In this document: positions 34,099 to 45,195 of the stretch, in pieces
Layout of the letters: every line of letters starts with the position of its first letter
Position numbering within the stretch: position 1 is the first letter of the stretch
From: Membranipora membranacea
Taxonomy: Eukaryota > Bryozoa > Gymnolaemata > Cheilostomatida > Membraniporidae
Reading direction: 5' to 3'
Length of the DNA: 64,000 bases
Assembly: GCA_914767715.1 (NCBI GenBank)
Contig: OU612065.1
Location: forward strand, 31,870,001 to 31,934,000
Position numbers and translations under genes: made by a program
Notes under the pieces: generated by a model
What the model was told of the DNA's origin: nothing
Database searches by the model: none
What the model saw: the letters and a program-made list of their open reading frames with translations, nothing else

Positions 34099-34344
34099 CT
34101 GTAAAACAAAGATTGATGGTACTGTAACATCATGTAGACAACTCTGCTTGGAAATAGCCAAATTCAAAATGAAAGTGCCTGGAATATGTTTTTTTTCCAC
34201 TGTAATGCTAAACAGGCCCGTAGTTCTAGGGGAGGCAGGACGCTCTGCCTGCCCTAGAATGGTCAATAGAGTGGCCTTAACCTGCTGTAGTTTAGGAACA
34301 ATTCATGAGGGTGTGAATGAAAGGGTATTGTAAGCATCTCCTGT

Positions 34345-34371
34345 GGAGGCTGGGGTTAATCCCCAGCCTCC
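34345..34371. repeat. Palindrome GGAGGCTGGGG, copy 2
   Basis: Identical to 23,741-23,767. Confidence 0.75.
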
Positions 34372-34403
34372 AAAGCGTTTTAATGGTATAAATAGTATAA
34401 ATA

Positions 34404-34480
34404 TATCGAATAGCTTACTCATGTGGAATCAGTGATACAGCAGTGCTGTATCACTGATTGCACATGAGCAAGTTATTCCA
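34404..34480. repeat. 77-bp near-perfect palindrome ATCGAATAGCTTACTC, copy 2
   Basis: Same as 23,801-23,877, with the centre GCAGTGC instead of GCACTGC and a few decayed bases at the right end (GAGCAAGTTATTCCA). Confidence 0.8.
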
Positions 34481-34940
34481 TTTTACCATTGACATTCATG
34501 TTCATCTCATCCGATATGTGTACATTAGGAAATATGCTTGATTCAGAGCAAATATACCAAAAATACTAGGTTAATCTTAGAGCAAAAGCCAAAAATCTGG
34601 TACCCGCAACATGGTGGCTTGTGACTTGGTGCAATCAAGGAGTCAACTCTAACTCCTTGGTGCAATGCACTATATTTGTATTGATGTGATATCTGATCTG
34701 CAGTCCACAGCCAGGGAACTAATTCTGCAATAGAAGTTGCATTCTCATTAGTGTAAAGGGGACAACTCTTTATTATCAAATAAAATTAGTATTTTTGACC
34801 AATCAGGTGTCGTCTAACATAATAATTTTATTCTTCACAATATCAATGTCAGAGGAAGGACATGGCAGTCATGCATAATTCTTAGCAGAGCTAATATATC
34901 GTAAGCTTTGATTCTTAGTGAAAAAATCTGATTCATAAAC

Positions 34941-35013
34941 TACTACTAACTAGCTTGTCTAATGGTGAGAGGTGAATATCACCTCTCACCATTAGACAAG
35001 CTAGTTAGTAGTA
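34941..35013. repeat. Perfect 35-bp-arm palindrome TACTACTAACTAGC, copy 2
   Basis: Arms match at every position, around ATA. The 24.5 kb copy has two mismatches. The single-arm form is at about 555 and 51,400. Confidence 0.85.
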
Positions 35014-35021
35014 GGTTATGA

Positions 35022-35090
35022 CTTACAAACAATGAATATATATTATTCTTCCAATTCACCATGAATTGGAAGAGTAAAATTCATTGTAAG
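35022..35090. repeat. Second adjacent palindrome CTTACAA..TTGTAAG
   Basis: Arms CTTACAA..AATGAAT..TTCTTCCAATTCA and TGAATTGGAAGAG..ATTCATTGTAAG around CCA, starting nine bases after the previous palindrome. Together they make a double cruciform candidate of about 150 bp. Confidence 0.8.
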
Positions 35091-35457
35091 TCAGATAAGT
35101 CCGGCAGGAATAAATGTACGCCGTGAGAAATTTGGCATTCTTTTACAAATTTACTGATAACAAATCTATGCTCCAACAGCCACTGAATTTAGTATCATCC
35201 TGACTCACTGAGAGTGAGGCTGCTGTTTACAAAGCAAGCAATGGACATGGAACTGTTCAATCAGAACAGTTAATGAACTCTCCTTCCTTCATTTAAATTA
35301 AAGGCCCAAACCACAGACAGCAGGTCACTGACAGTTGATTTGATGAGTTGCAGCCTTGTGTGTGTGTGGTTGTGGTGAAGATGGGAAGCTGTGCATGAGC
35401 CAAGATATCGCGGCTGCGCAGCTTCTGTACCCGCCAATTGCGTTGCTCAGATGAGTC

Positions 35458-35525
35458 ACTTCTCTCTCATTGGTCAGAACATTAAACTTTTGGAAGTTTA
35501 ATATTCTGACCAATGAGAGAGAAGT
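35458..35525. repeat. Palindrome TCTCATTGGTCAGAACATT, copy 2
   Basis: Arms of about 32 bp with one mismatch, GG at the centre. As at 25,463, it sits exactly where the upstream block joins the FDGEPTTKC segment. Confidence 0.8.
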
Positions 35526-35545
35526 TCAGTGTTATCCACTAAGAG

Positions 35546-35815
35546 ATTAGTGATCCAATTCTATTTGAAGTACACTTGGATGGAGAACCCACAACTAAGT
35601 GCCTCACGTTAGCTGTATATAGTGTCCTGTTTAGGTTTATTAATAAGTGTATGATGAAACATGACAAAACTCTGGCCCTGCGGGTATTGACTCCGCCCAT
35701 ATTGCTTATCAGGAGATGCCTCCTCTGTTCAAATGAAGGAACAACTCCTGGTCATGCGCTCAGATCTATTATTAAATTGGCCACATGTACAATCTGTGTT
35801 TTAATTGTATTGTAA
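35546..35815 (+). CDS. FDGEPTTKC-family ORF, copy 6
   Basis: Open, with VHLDGEPTTKCLTL and an in-frame extra codon in LRVLTPPILLIRRCLL (others LRVLTPVLPIRSCLL). Confidence 0.4.
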   Translation: MSDPILFEVHLDGEPTTKCLTLAVYSVLFRFINKCMMKHDKTLALRVLTPPILLIRRCLLCSNEGTTPGHALRSIIKLATCTICVLIVL

Positions 35816-35963
35816 ACACTGTATCAGGAGCACAGCAACACACTTTCCTAAAATGCTTTGTTGTTTTATAATATCAGTCCTTTTTATCGAGCTCATTAAT
35901 TGAGGGAAGGGCTCACCGACCCAAATACCAAATGGGCTTGAGAACCAAACTGCTGTATAGACA

Positions 35964-36294
35964 AGGACTAAATATAAACCTATACAGGAAACCTTATACA
36001 GCTGGAGGGAAGCATTTAATTGTGGGACGTAATGACATTGGAAGGTGTAGTAGTATGGCGTTTTACTTGTAATGTGAGTGACAAATAAACCAACCAATCA
36101 ATCAATCGTTATCATTGCCTTGCAGCTCATATACCAGGTTTTTTTGGATAACTTGATATCAATTTTGATCGAATTTTGTGTTTGAAAATAGCTTCACTAT
36201 CAGCAGTATCTTTTTTTCAACTTGATGTTATTTTTTATTCAAAAGTTAGTTCCCCTAAAATTTTTATCAAGCTGCTAAATCTATTGTAGTTTTG
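35964..36294. mobile_element. Foldback MITE, copy M7, right arm truncated
   Basis: Begins GGACTAAATATAAACC and ends before the CARD-like exon. It shares the truncation and the left-arm extra block with M2 and M5. Confidence 0.6.
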
Positions 36295-36311
36295 TAAGAA
36301 AGGCCCAGCAG

Positions 36312-36421
36312 GTTAAACGAGAGGAGATGATAAGCCGCAATCAGAACAGGCAAATAGAGAGTGCTGAAAACCTCCTAGAAGATCTTACTGGAGATGGCGC
36401 GGAACTACTTGCTTTGGAAAG
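36312..36421 (+). CDS. CARD-like exon, intact copy 3
   Basis: Open 110-nt exon: VKREEMISRNQNRQIESAEN and DLTGDGAELLALE. Donor GTTGGT. All three intact copies sit directly upstream of an e1-less PUS1-like fragment. Confidence 0.45.
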
Positions 36422-36692
36422 GTTGGTGACAACCGTAATTCTCAGAAATATTTTACATAATACTTACCACAACTGATGATACCCGTACTTGCCGACAATA
36501 TTACAGCATGTCTCTGTTTCCTTGCTCAATAATTAATACACTACACTACAATGTTTTCGGGGTTTTGTTGCACATTTGGTCGTTGGTGATTTTATAAGGC
36601 ATTTGCCATAATTGGCTTCTAAAGTATTTCCAATCTAATAATGGGTTGAGGCGTATAAATTAACCCCACTTAGTATAGATATGAAATTGCAG

Positions 36693-37448
36693 ACCACTCT
36701 ATCTACCCCAGCAGAGAGGAAGCCTAAACTGAAGAGGAAGAAGATAGCTCTACTCACCGTATACAGTGGAAAAGATTATCATGGTGTTCAGATTCAGTGA
36801 GTATTTTTAATTTGCTGCTGTATGTATGATGTTGGTATGCAACTTGGGAGGCTTGATTATTGATAATAGCATTACTACAGACCTAAACATTGATATTTAT
36901 GGTTAAATCATGCAGTGCTAGAGATCAAAGCAACTTCTGTATGGGTATTTAATGTCAGTACTCAGTTTTCTCCTGTATTGGATATCTTGCGCCTTCATAC
37001 ATCACATCCTATGATAATTTAGATAATAATCACGAGATATTTCTGTGAGTGCTTTTGATAGTTTTCATCTTGCTTTATTTATGATTATATAACTGTGCGA
37101 TTTCTACTACTAAATCTCTCATCTCCTCATGGTGAGGGAGCAATTTATATCTACCCCCCCCCCCCTCTCCCACAAATATGAAGGCCACATGCTTAGTTTA
37201 TCAGATCACACACTATGTCTATCTAAATCAGATTGGGTTCTTGACTTTTTTTCTCTCTCAATACAAGACATGTGTATATAGTATGGCCCTTGCTGTTGAT
37301 TTGCATATTATGATTTTGATTGTGATATGTATGTTTATATCTCATGTGTTGCAGAATCACCGGACACAAGACGATAGAATCGAACCTGGTTTAAGCTTTA
37401 CACACCAGTAACCTAATTGACCAGAGCTGTGCCGACGATATGAGTAAG
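36693..37448 (+). pseudogene. PUS1-like fragment, copy F (e2 and e3 only)
   Basis: Exon e2 36,693-36,796 is open but reads SGKDYHG (Gly to Asp in the conserved loop). Exon e3 37,355-37,448 has the TAA after NLV. The poly-C tract before e3 is interrupted by CTCTCC. Confidence 0.7.
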
Positions 37449-37618
37449 GTATGTATGTAAAAAAGCTACCCATGTAGTCTCTTATTCCCTAATAATGGAA
37501 CTTGGTCCGTGTATAACCAGTAGATTAGGTCATATCATTAGTATTATCACCCTGGGAAAAGTGAAATCAATGGGTTACTCTTCAACATACCCTCATGTTT
37601 TGTGTCATCGACTAAGAG

Positions 37619-37927
37619 ATAAGTGATCCGATACTATTTGTAGTGTCCTTCGATGGAGAACCCACAACTAAGTGCTTCTCTTTAGCTGTATCTAATGTCC
37701 TGTCCAGGTTCATTGATAAGTGTGTGGTGAAACATGACAAAACTCTTGCCCTGCGAGTATTGACTCCCGTATTGCCTATCAGGAGTTGCCTCCTCTGTTC
37801 AAATGAAGGAACAACTCGCGGTCATTTGCCAAGATCTATAATTCAATTGGCTTCATGTACGATCTTAGTTTTAACTATATTGTGTTGTGAACACTGTATC
37901 AGGAGCGCAGCAACAAATTATGATTAA
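37619..37927 (+). CDS. FDGEPTTKC-family ORF, copy 7
   Basis: Full-length open frame, VVSFDGEPTTKCFSL to SAATNYD-stop. It closely resembles copy 5 upstream and copy 3 at the end. Confidence 0.4.
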   Translation: MSDPILFVVSFDGEPTTKCFSLAVSNVLSRFIDKCVVKHDKTLALRVLTPVLPIRSCLLCSNEGTTRGHLPRSIIQLASCTILVLTILCCEHCIRSAATNYD

Positions 37928-38071
37928 CTTAGCAGCCAGCGCTTTTCTAAAATACTCTGTTATATTACATATCAGTCCTTTTTTTCAAACTCATTAATTG
38001 AGGGGGGGGGGGGTTAGTTGACCCAAGTGCCGCATGGACTTTAGAACCTAAACTGCTGTATAGGCATACAC

Positions 38072-38426
38072 TTAATATAATAATATATACAGGACACCTT
38101 ATACAGCTGACGTGAGGCATTTAATTGTGGGTGACATAACGATATTGTAAGGTGTAGAAGCATTGTTGTTATCATTGCCTAGCAGCTCATAAACTAGGTT
38201 GTTTCTTGATAACTTCCGTAATCAATTTTGAGCAGATTTTGAGTTTGAAAATTGCTTTGCAATCAGCAGCATATTGTTATGATCTTCATGTTATTTTTTC
38301 TTCAAGAAATTGTTTCCCTAGGATTGTATCAAACTGTTCACTACAAGCCGTTAAGTCTATTGTAATTTTCAAACTTAAAATCCGATCAAAATTGATCGAG
38401 TTAACAACAAAAACCTGGTGTATTAG
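38072..38426. mobile_element. Foldback MITE, copy M8, truncated
   Basis: The right arm stops within CCTGGTGTATTAGC and the sequence jumps to GAACTATTTTACGG in front of the FHGFE exon, so the CARD-like exon is deleted in this unit. Confidence 0.6.
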
Positions 38427-38539
38427 CGAACTATTTTACGGATATCAACTGTTAACCTGCTGATTGTCAACTTTTGGATTATTGAGTAAAAAATTTCTCG
38501 CTGTCACGCAAAGCTCACTTGTCTTATAAATCCTACTAG

Positions 38540-38675
38540 GATGATGGATTTGACTAAACCTATAGTGGTGAAGGAAGCTACGCCTATGAAGTATGCAACC
38601 CGGTCGACTGGCAGAAAACGCCCCACCATAAAGAGATGTTTGCGCTGCATTACAATGACATTTCATGGATTTGAG
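38540..38675 (+). CDS. Basic exon ending FHGFE, copy 4
   Basis: Nearly identical to 6585-6720 (MMDLTKPIVVKEATPMKYA, one Lys to Met). Upstream CARD-like exon missing. Confidence 0.4.
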
Positions 38676-39063
38676 GTAAATGAACAGCTCGCCCTAACAC
38701 TTGAACTTATTGTGAAGAACTGTCGCTCCAAATCCCATCGCTCAGTTGTATAAATTAACCACACTGAATATGGATATGAAATGGGGGTAAGTGACTGACC
38801 AGATGTGTCCCGACAACTGCTTCAATGACTTGTCTACCATGGTTAGATTGATTAGGCTGATTAACTATGTTCTTATCTCGTAGACAAACTGGTTTTTTCC
38901 CTACTACTGTTAATTTAAACAATTGTTCATACACGACTGTATCTCGATAAAGGAGCCAAAGCGCTCCGAGTGAGATTAATTAGGTGAGAGATAATGCTCA
39001 CCGGTCAGCCTACTAACTCAAAGCTCGCTCATGGTTTTTACTGATTACAGTTATTGTAGCGTT

Positions 39064-40093
39064 ATGCTGAGAAGACTTATTGTGAATATAGCAAACCAAT
39101 TGGATAAAACTTTGAGACAAAAAGGAGCAACGAGTGAAGTTATCCAATCAGAAAAAGCTGTGAGTAAGACCGGAGTCCCATCAGCTGCTAAACGTATCGC
39201 TGCAGAGACAGACGATGTCGTCTCTCAGAACAAATGTATCAAACTTGATGATGAGGTAGTTTGTGAGATGTTTGATGATCCATCTATGAATATATCTCCC
39301 ATTCCACATAGTTATATCAATGATTCCTCTTGTTGCTAGCGTCCTAATTTATTAGACTATCACATGACTGTCATACTTGTCAATGCGTGATGCACTTACC
39401 ATTATTCTGTCTTGACAAAAATTTGAAAAATATAAAAAAAGTCATATGCGATATATACTGTCTTTTGCAGATCTACCCCAGCAGAGAGGAAGCCTAAACT
39501 GAAGAGGAAGAAGATAGCTTTATTCACAGTATACAGTGGCAAAGGTTATCATGGTGTTCAAATTCAGTGAGTTTCTCCAATTTGCTGCTGTATGTATGAT
39601 GTACGCAACTTGCAAGGCTTGATATTAGATAATAGCGATACTACAGACATAAACATTGATATTTATGGTTAAATCATCAGTGCTCGAGATCAAAGCAACT
39701 TCTGTATGGGTATTTAGGGTCAGTACTCAGTTTTCTCTTGTATTGGATATCTACTAAACCTCTCGTCTCCTCATGGTGAGGGAGCAATTTATATCAACCC
39801 CCCCCCCCCCCCTCACACAAATATCAAGACCATATGCTTAGTTTATCAGATCGCACACTATGTCTATCTAATTGAGACTGGGTTCTTGACTTTTTTTCTC
39901 TCTCAATACGAGACATGTGTATATAGTATGGCCCTTGCTGTTTATTTGCATATTATGATTTTGATCGTGATATGTATGTTAATATCTCATGTGTTGCAGA
40001 GTCACCGGACACAAGACGATAGAATCGGAGCTGGTTAATGCTTTACACACCAGTAACCTAATTGACCAGAGTTGTGCGAACGATATGAGTAAG
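39064..40093 (+). pseudogene. PUS1-like fragment, copy G
   Basis: Exon e1 39,064-39,255 is open. Exon e2 39,471-39,566 has the 8-base loss at its start seen in copy C. Exon e3 40,000-40,093 is open (IESELVNALHTSNLIDQ). The block 38.44-39.57 kb is almost identical to 6.49-7.61 kb, so it is a recent copy of that unit, but e3 has kept the two bases copy C lost. Confidence 0.75.
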
Positions 40094-40263
40094 GTATGTA
40101 TGTAAAAAAGCTACTCATGTAGTCTGACATTCCCTAATAATGGAACTTGGTCCGTGTATAACCAGGAGATTAGGTCATATCATTAGTATTATCACCCTGG
40201 GAAAAGTGAAATCAATGGGTTACTCTTCAACATACCCTTATGTTTTGTGTTATCGACTAAGAG

Positions 40264-40565
40264 ATTAGTGATCCGATTCTATTTGAAGTACCCTTCGATG
40301 GAGAACTAAGTGCCTCACTTTAGCTGTATATAGTGTCCTTTTTAGGTTTATTAATAAGTGTATGATGAAACATGACAAAACTCTTGCCCTGCGGGTATTG
40401 ACTCCCGTATTACCTATCAGGAGTTGCCTCCTCTGTTCAAGCGAAGGAACAACTCCCGGTCATTTACCAAGATCTATAATTAAATTGGCTACATGTACGA
40501 TCTTAGTTTTAACTACATTGTGTTGTGAACACTGTATCAGGAGCGCAGCAACAAATTATGAATAA
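40264..40565 (+). pseudogene. FDGEPTTKC-family ORF, copy 8, frameshifted
   Basis: Seven bases are missing (GATGGAGAACTAAG for GATGGAGAACCCACAACTAAG), which removes the DGEPTT motif and shifts the frame. The rest stays open from 40,362. Confidence 0.4.
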
Positions 40566-40712
40566 CTTAGCAGCCAGCGCTTTTCTAAAATACTTTGTTA
40601 TATTATATATCAGTCCTTTTTTTCGAACTCATTAATTGAGGGGGGGGGGGGGGTTAGTTGACCCAAGTGCTGAATGGACTTGAGAACCTAAACTGCTGTA
40701 TAGGCATACACA

Positions 40713-41163
40713 TAATATAAACCTAGACAAGACACTTCTACAACTGAAGTGAGGCATTTAATTGTAAGGTGTAGTAGCATTGTTGTTATCATTGCCTTGC
40801 AGCTCATAAACCAGGTTTTTTCTTGATAACTTCCATAATCCATTTTGAGCAGATTTTGAGTTTGAAAATTGCTTTGCAATCAGCAGCATATTGTAATCAT
40901 CTTTATGTTATTTTTTCTTCAAGAAATTCTTTCCCTAGGATTGTATGAAACTGTTCACTACAAGCCGTTAAGTTTCTTGTAATTTTCAAACTTAAAATCC
41001 GATCAAAATTGATCGAGTTATCAACAAAAAACTGGTGTATTAGCTGCAAGGCAATGATAACACCAATGCTACTTCACCTTCCAATGCTGTTACATCGCCC
41101 ACAACCAAATTCCTCCTGTCAAGGCTAATGCTCCATATAGTGGCCTGTCTAGGTTTATTATTA
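40713..41163. mobile_element. Foldback MITE, copy M9
   Basis: Full-length, from TAATATAAACCTAGACAAG to CTGTCTAGGTTTATTATTA. Confidence 0.7.
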
Positions 41164-41238
41164 TGTTTATGTGTATAGCTTGTTTTTTGATTTATGCAGA
41201 CCGGTGCTCAAATAAAGAAGGTAAGAAAAGCTCAGTAG

Positions 41239-41339
41239 GTTAAACAAGAGGAGACGATTAGCCGCAATTAGAACCAGATGAATAGAGAGTGCTGAGAACC
41301 TCATATTGAAGATGGCGCGGAGCTACTCACTTTGGAAAG
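41239..41339 (+). pseudogene. Degenerate CARD-like exon
   Basis: Same lesion class as 6134. CGCAATTAG gives an in-frame stop. The preceding microexon candidate, at about 41,200-41,220 (ACCGGTGCTCAAATAAAGAAG), is intact. Confidence 0.45.
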
Positions 41340-41688
41340 GTAGATGACAATCCTTAATTCTTAGGAATACTTTACATAATATTTAACATAACTGATGTTA
41401 CCAAACTTGCCAACAATATTACAGCATGTCTCTGTTTCCTTGCTCAATAATTAATACACTACACTACAATGTTTTCTGCATATTTTTGCACATTTGGTGA
41501 TTTTATATGGCATTTACAATCAAATAATGAGTTGAGACCTAGCAAACTTGTTCATTGATGAATGTTTCAGTCAATCTCACTATTTTCCGGATATCAACTG
41601 TAAACATGCTGATTGTCAACTTTTGGACTATTGAGTAAAAAATGTCTCTCTGTCACGCAAAGCTCACTTGTCTTATTAATCCTACTAG

Positions 41689-41824
41689 GATGTTGGATTT
41701 GACTAAACCTATAGTGGTGAAGGAAGCTACGCCTAAGAAGTATGCATCCCGGTCGACTGGCAGAAAACGCCCTACCATTAAGAGATGTTTGTGCTGCATT
41801 ACAATGACATTTCATGGATTTGAG
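41689..41824 (+). CDS. Basic exon ending FHGFE, copy 5
   Basis: MLDLTKPIVVKEATPKKYAS to FHGFE, leading phase kept. It precedes the best-preserved caspase-like copy. Its phase-0 end fits the inner acceptor of the next exon. Confidence 0.4.
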
Positions 41825-42547
41825 GTAAATGAACAGCTCGCCCTGACACTTGAATTTATTGTGAAGAACTGTCGCTCCGAATCCCATTACTCAGTTGTAT
41901 AAATTGACCACATTTAATATAGATATGAAATGGGGGCAACTGACTGACCAAATGTGTCCCAGCTTATGGACAACCGTTTCAATGACTTGTCTTCCATGGT
42001 TCGATTATTAGAAGGTGCCTTATAATCCATCCAATCAAATTCATAAATGAAAATGTATGGCCCCAAATATTAATAATTTTCTTTTGGCAAAGTTTTATGA
42101 AGCCAACCATCAGTAACCATACATCCATATTGTTGTTATCATAATATGTATGCACTGTCTAAGCAGACCATATATTTCCCTAATCTGTGACCACGATATA
42201 CAGCCTGATGCATTTTTCAGAGTACACAGTATATACAGTATATACACGGTATATACACAGTATATGACTCACATTATATATGCTGTAGGATCAATATCAA
42301 ACGTGATGTAATATATACCATCACCATATATCTATATATCTATGATTGACCATTACCTAAATAAGGTGGCAACAAAGTAGTATCTCATAGTGCAATTCTC
42401 TGACTATCAATTTATGAGTATATATGTTCATTAAGCTTATGCATCAATTATAGCATGATCATGTTGGAATTATGTTTGTATTTTCTGTTTCTGTGAGATA
42501 AGACTTTATTACTTCATTAACTATTGTATGATTTCTCAATTATCCAG

Positions 42548-45195
42548 GGAAGTCCACCATTAAAACAGACCCAGAGAGGCAGTCTGGTTTTACACCTCGA
42601 GGCTCTCAGACTATAGACTCTGTGAATGCTGCATTCAGTGCCAGAGCTCAGCCAATCAGATCTCATAACCAGCCATTCTCAAGCTACAGTCCACAGCACT
42701 ACCAGAGCAGCTTGGTAAGATAAGAGATATCATTTTACCTGATGCCTGATGACATGTATGATCTGATATTGTGTACATAGCAGTATGAGTAGTTCAAGTT
42801 AACCTTCGGTCCATGCTGCTGTAAGTGGCATTCTACCACCAATGATAGTTGTCCTGGGATTGATGATGGAATGCCACCAGAACCAATCCTATCCAATGCA
42901 AATATGTATGGATATAACTTTCATATTCCTACTAATTTTCTCTTACTCATGGACATTTTATAGTTTACCACCATGGGATTCCTAATGGGGTTGTGTCAGG
43001 AGTTGTCCCTCATTATATGGGGCGCTGAACAGATGACACCATAAATTTGCACTTTTTTATATAAGTTATCATAGGAGCCAATCACACCTTTTGGTCTGGC
43101 AACCAGGGAAATTAAGATAGAAACAAAATGAGCGGAATGAAACGGGCGGATTATGCTGACCCGCTTTATTGGACAAAATTTGACTGCGAATATAATTTGA
43201 TATTTATAATGTTATATAAATAATAAAGAAATCATTAGAATAAAAAGAAATAATAATATTCCAGCTCTGAACTTTGAATACTATATAAATTCAACCTGAA
43301 AATTTTGATTGCAGAAAAGAAATTCAGAATAGCATATGTATATTATATATATCCAGGGTTGCGCAGGCAGTAAGTAAAGCCTATATATTGTGTCTATATT
43401 CTGCATTGATGATGATTTTTCTTTTAATTAACCAGACAAATGAGTGGACCAAGCACGTAAGTGTTAAAGGTTCTTGGCTCAAATTGAATGAGAGTTCACA
43501 ATCAACATCCAACAGTTGTAGTTTCGTATATCATATCATGGATAAGGGTGGTTTTGAGACTTGTCTTCTACTCGTGCAACTGCGAAAACTGCTTACCTGT
43601 CCTCAAATTTAAGTTAATTGACATTTTCTCTATATTTTAGGTCAGAGAGAAATGCTGCTCACTGACACAACTCCTCCCGCTCCAGCCAATCAGAACCAGC
43701 CTGGAGTAGATATTGTGCAGCAGCCCCCTGTACCTGATGATGACTTACAAGATGCTGATCCTGCAGATATCTCTACTGCTGACTTCATAATCATGCAGTC
43801 AAGCTTTGAATGTAAGTAAACTAGGTTTATTACAGACTGGGTGGTATAAGAGCTCAGAAGGCTGCAAGTAGAGGTTTATGGCATCACGTTTAAAAAAATT
43901 GAATCGATAATCCAATTCTACAAAACTACGCTTGCAGCCATCTAAGCAGCGGACTTGACCAAAGTTTGTTTTCACTTACATAAAACCAATTTATTCCTGA
44001 GAGTGTATTCACAATACTTGATAGAAGCAGCTCGATGTGAGAAATAATGAGCAATGATGTAATAATTATGTTTCAACAGAACAGTTGGTTCTTTTTCAGC
44101 CAAACACTCAGATTTAATGACACTGTAATTTTGTTTTTGTTTCAGCTTTCTCCTCCCCTCGAAGAGCTAGCATAGGCTCACCATTCATCAGAACACTTGT
44201 CACTGTATTCTACAAATATGCTCATCAGCTTCATATTGAGGAACTGGCAGCAACTGTAAGCTTGATCAAGTCAATTCTTATTGCATACTAGATACACAAA
44301 ACGGTGTGTCAGCTGTGTTGGTAGTGTTGTCTGATTGATTTGATGATCAATTTGCTGAATAAATTGAGGAAACTTGTAAACCTTGAGAAGCATTTGTCAA
44401 TCGATTGTTTTTCAAGATATCAGATGATTTTTTATAGATCAGACAGATGGTGGCAAAGATCGGAGTACAGAGAACAGAATATCTGCTCAGAACCAGAACA
44501 TCTAACACAGCGAGAGCTCATGTCGCCTCTATGCCTCAGGCTAGATGTACATTTCTTACAGAGAAGCTCTATCTACAACCTGGAGTTGATATTAGGACAG
44601 AGAACCACCCTGACTCACTGACAAATCCTGTGTTACCCAATCCAACAGCTACTCGAATTCACCCGGAGTCAGGTAAGTCATTGCTTGGCCTTATTTGGTA
44701 ATGACTCTGATAAGTTACTGTTGGTTATATTCTCTACGTCATTAGAGGGGTACTTGTTCATCAAGTCCTCGGTGTAAAGATGATTGTAGTCCGGTTACCT
44801 GGTTTTATCTGTTTTCAGTCATAATAATTAGTTCTCTTGTGAAGTTCAGGTTTGGTTGATGTGTAATCATTCATTGCCATTTAAGGTATCATATGGTGTT
44901 TGCAGAAGAAAAGATGATAAGTTTAATTGAATTTCAGGCTTCAAATAGCACATTAAACAAGATTATTCCAAAAAGCAAACTCCATCATGGCCAGGGAAAG
45001 GAAGATGATCATAACAAACAGGTATTAAACGTTGACCTTATCATCCTGGGTGTTCAAAGCTGTAGATATGTTATTGGAAGGTGCCTCACCATTACCACTT
45101 TTTCTATATTTATTGTTGTAGATGAGAAGCTAAGCATAGAGAGAAATGGACAGATAGTTAGACAGGCCACTTTCTGTAAGTGGTCAGTAAGATGA
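42548..45195 (+). CDS. Caspase-like protein, p10 region without p20, best copy
   Basis: Exons 42,548-42,714, 43,646-43,811, 44,146-44,255, 44,438-44,672 and 45,122-45,195, all open with consistent phases. Product features: Asp-rich linker (DDDLQDADPADISTADF), p10 loop SPRRASIGSPFIRTLV, helix ELAATIRQMVAKIG, strand CTFLTEKLYLQPG, then a Pro/Asn-rich tail and VRQATFCKWSVR-stop. Amino-acid differences from copy 1 are spread over all exons without stops. An optional exon at 44,906-45,021 (EKMISLIEFQASNSTLN) has a strong TGTTTGCAG acceptor in the right phase. Including it gives a different C-terminus ending soon after DDHNKQ. No p20 exon lies between 42,714 and 43,646. It could be a dominant-negative or adaptor-like fragment, or an expressed pseudogene. 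Confidence 0.65.
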
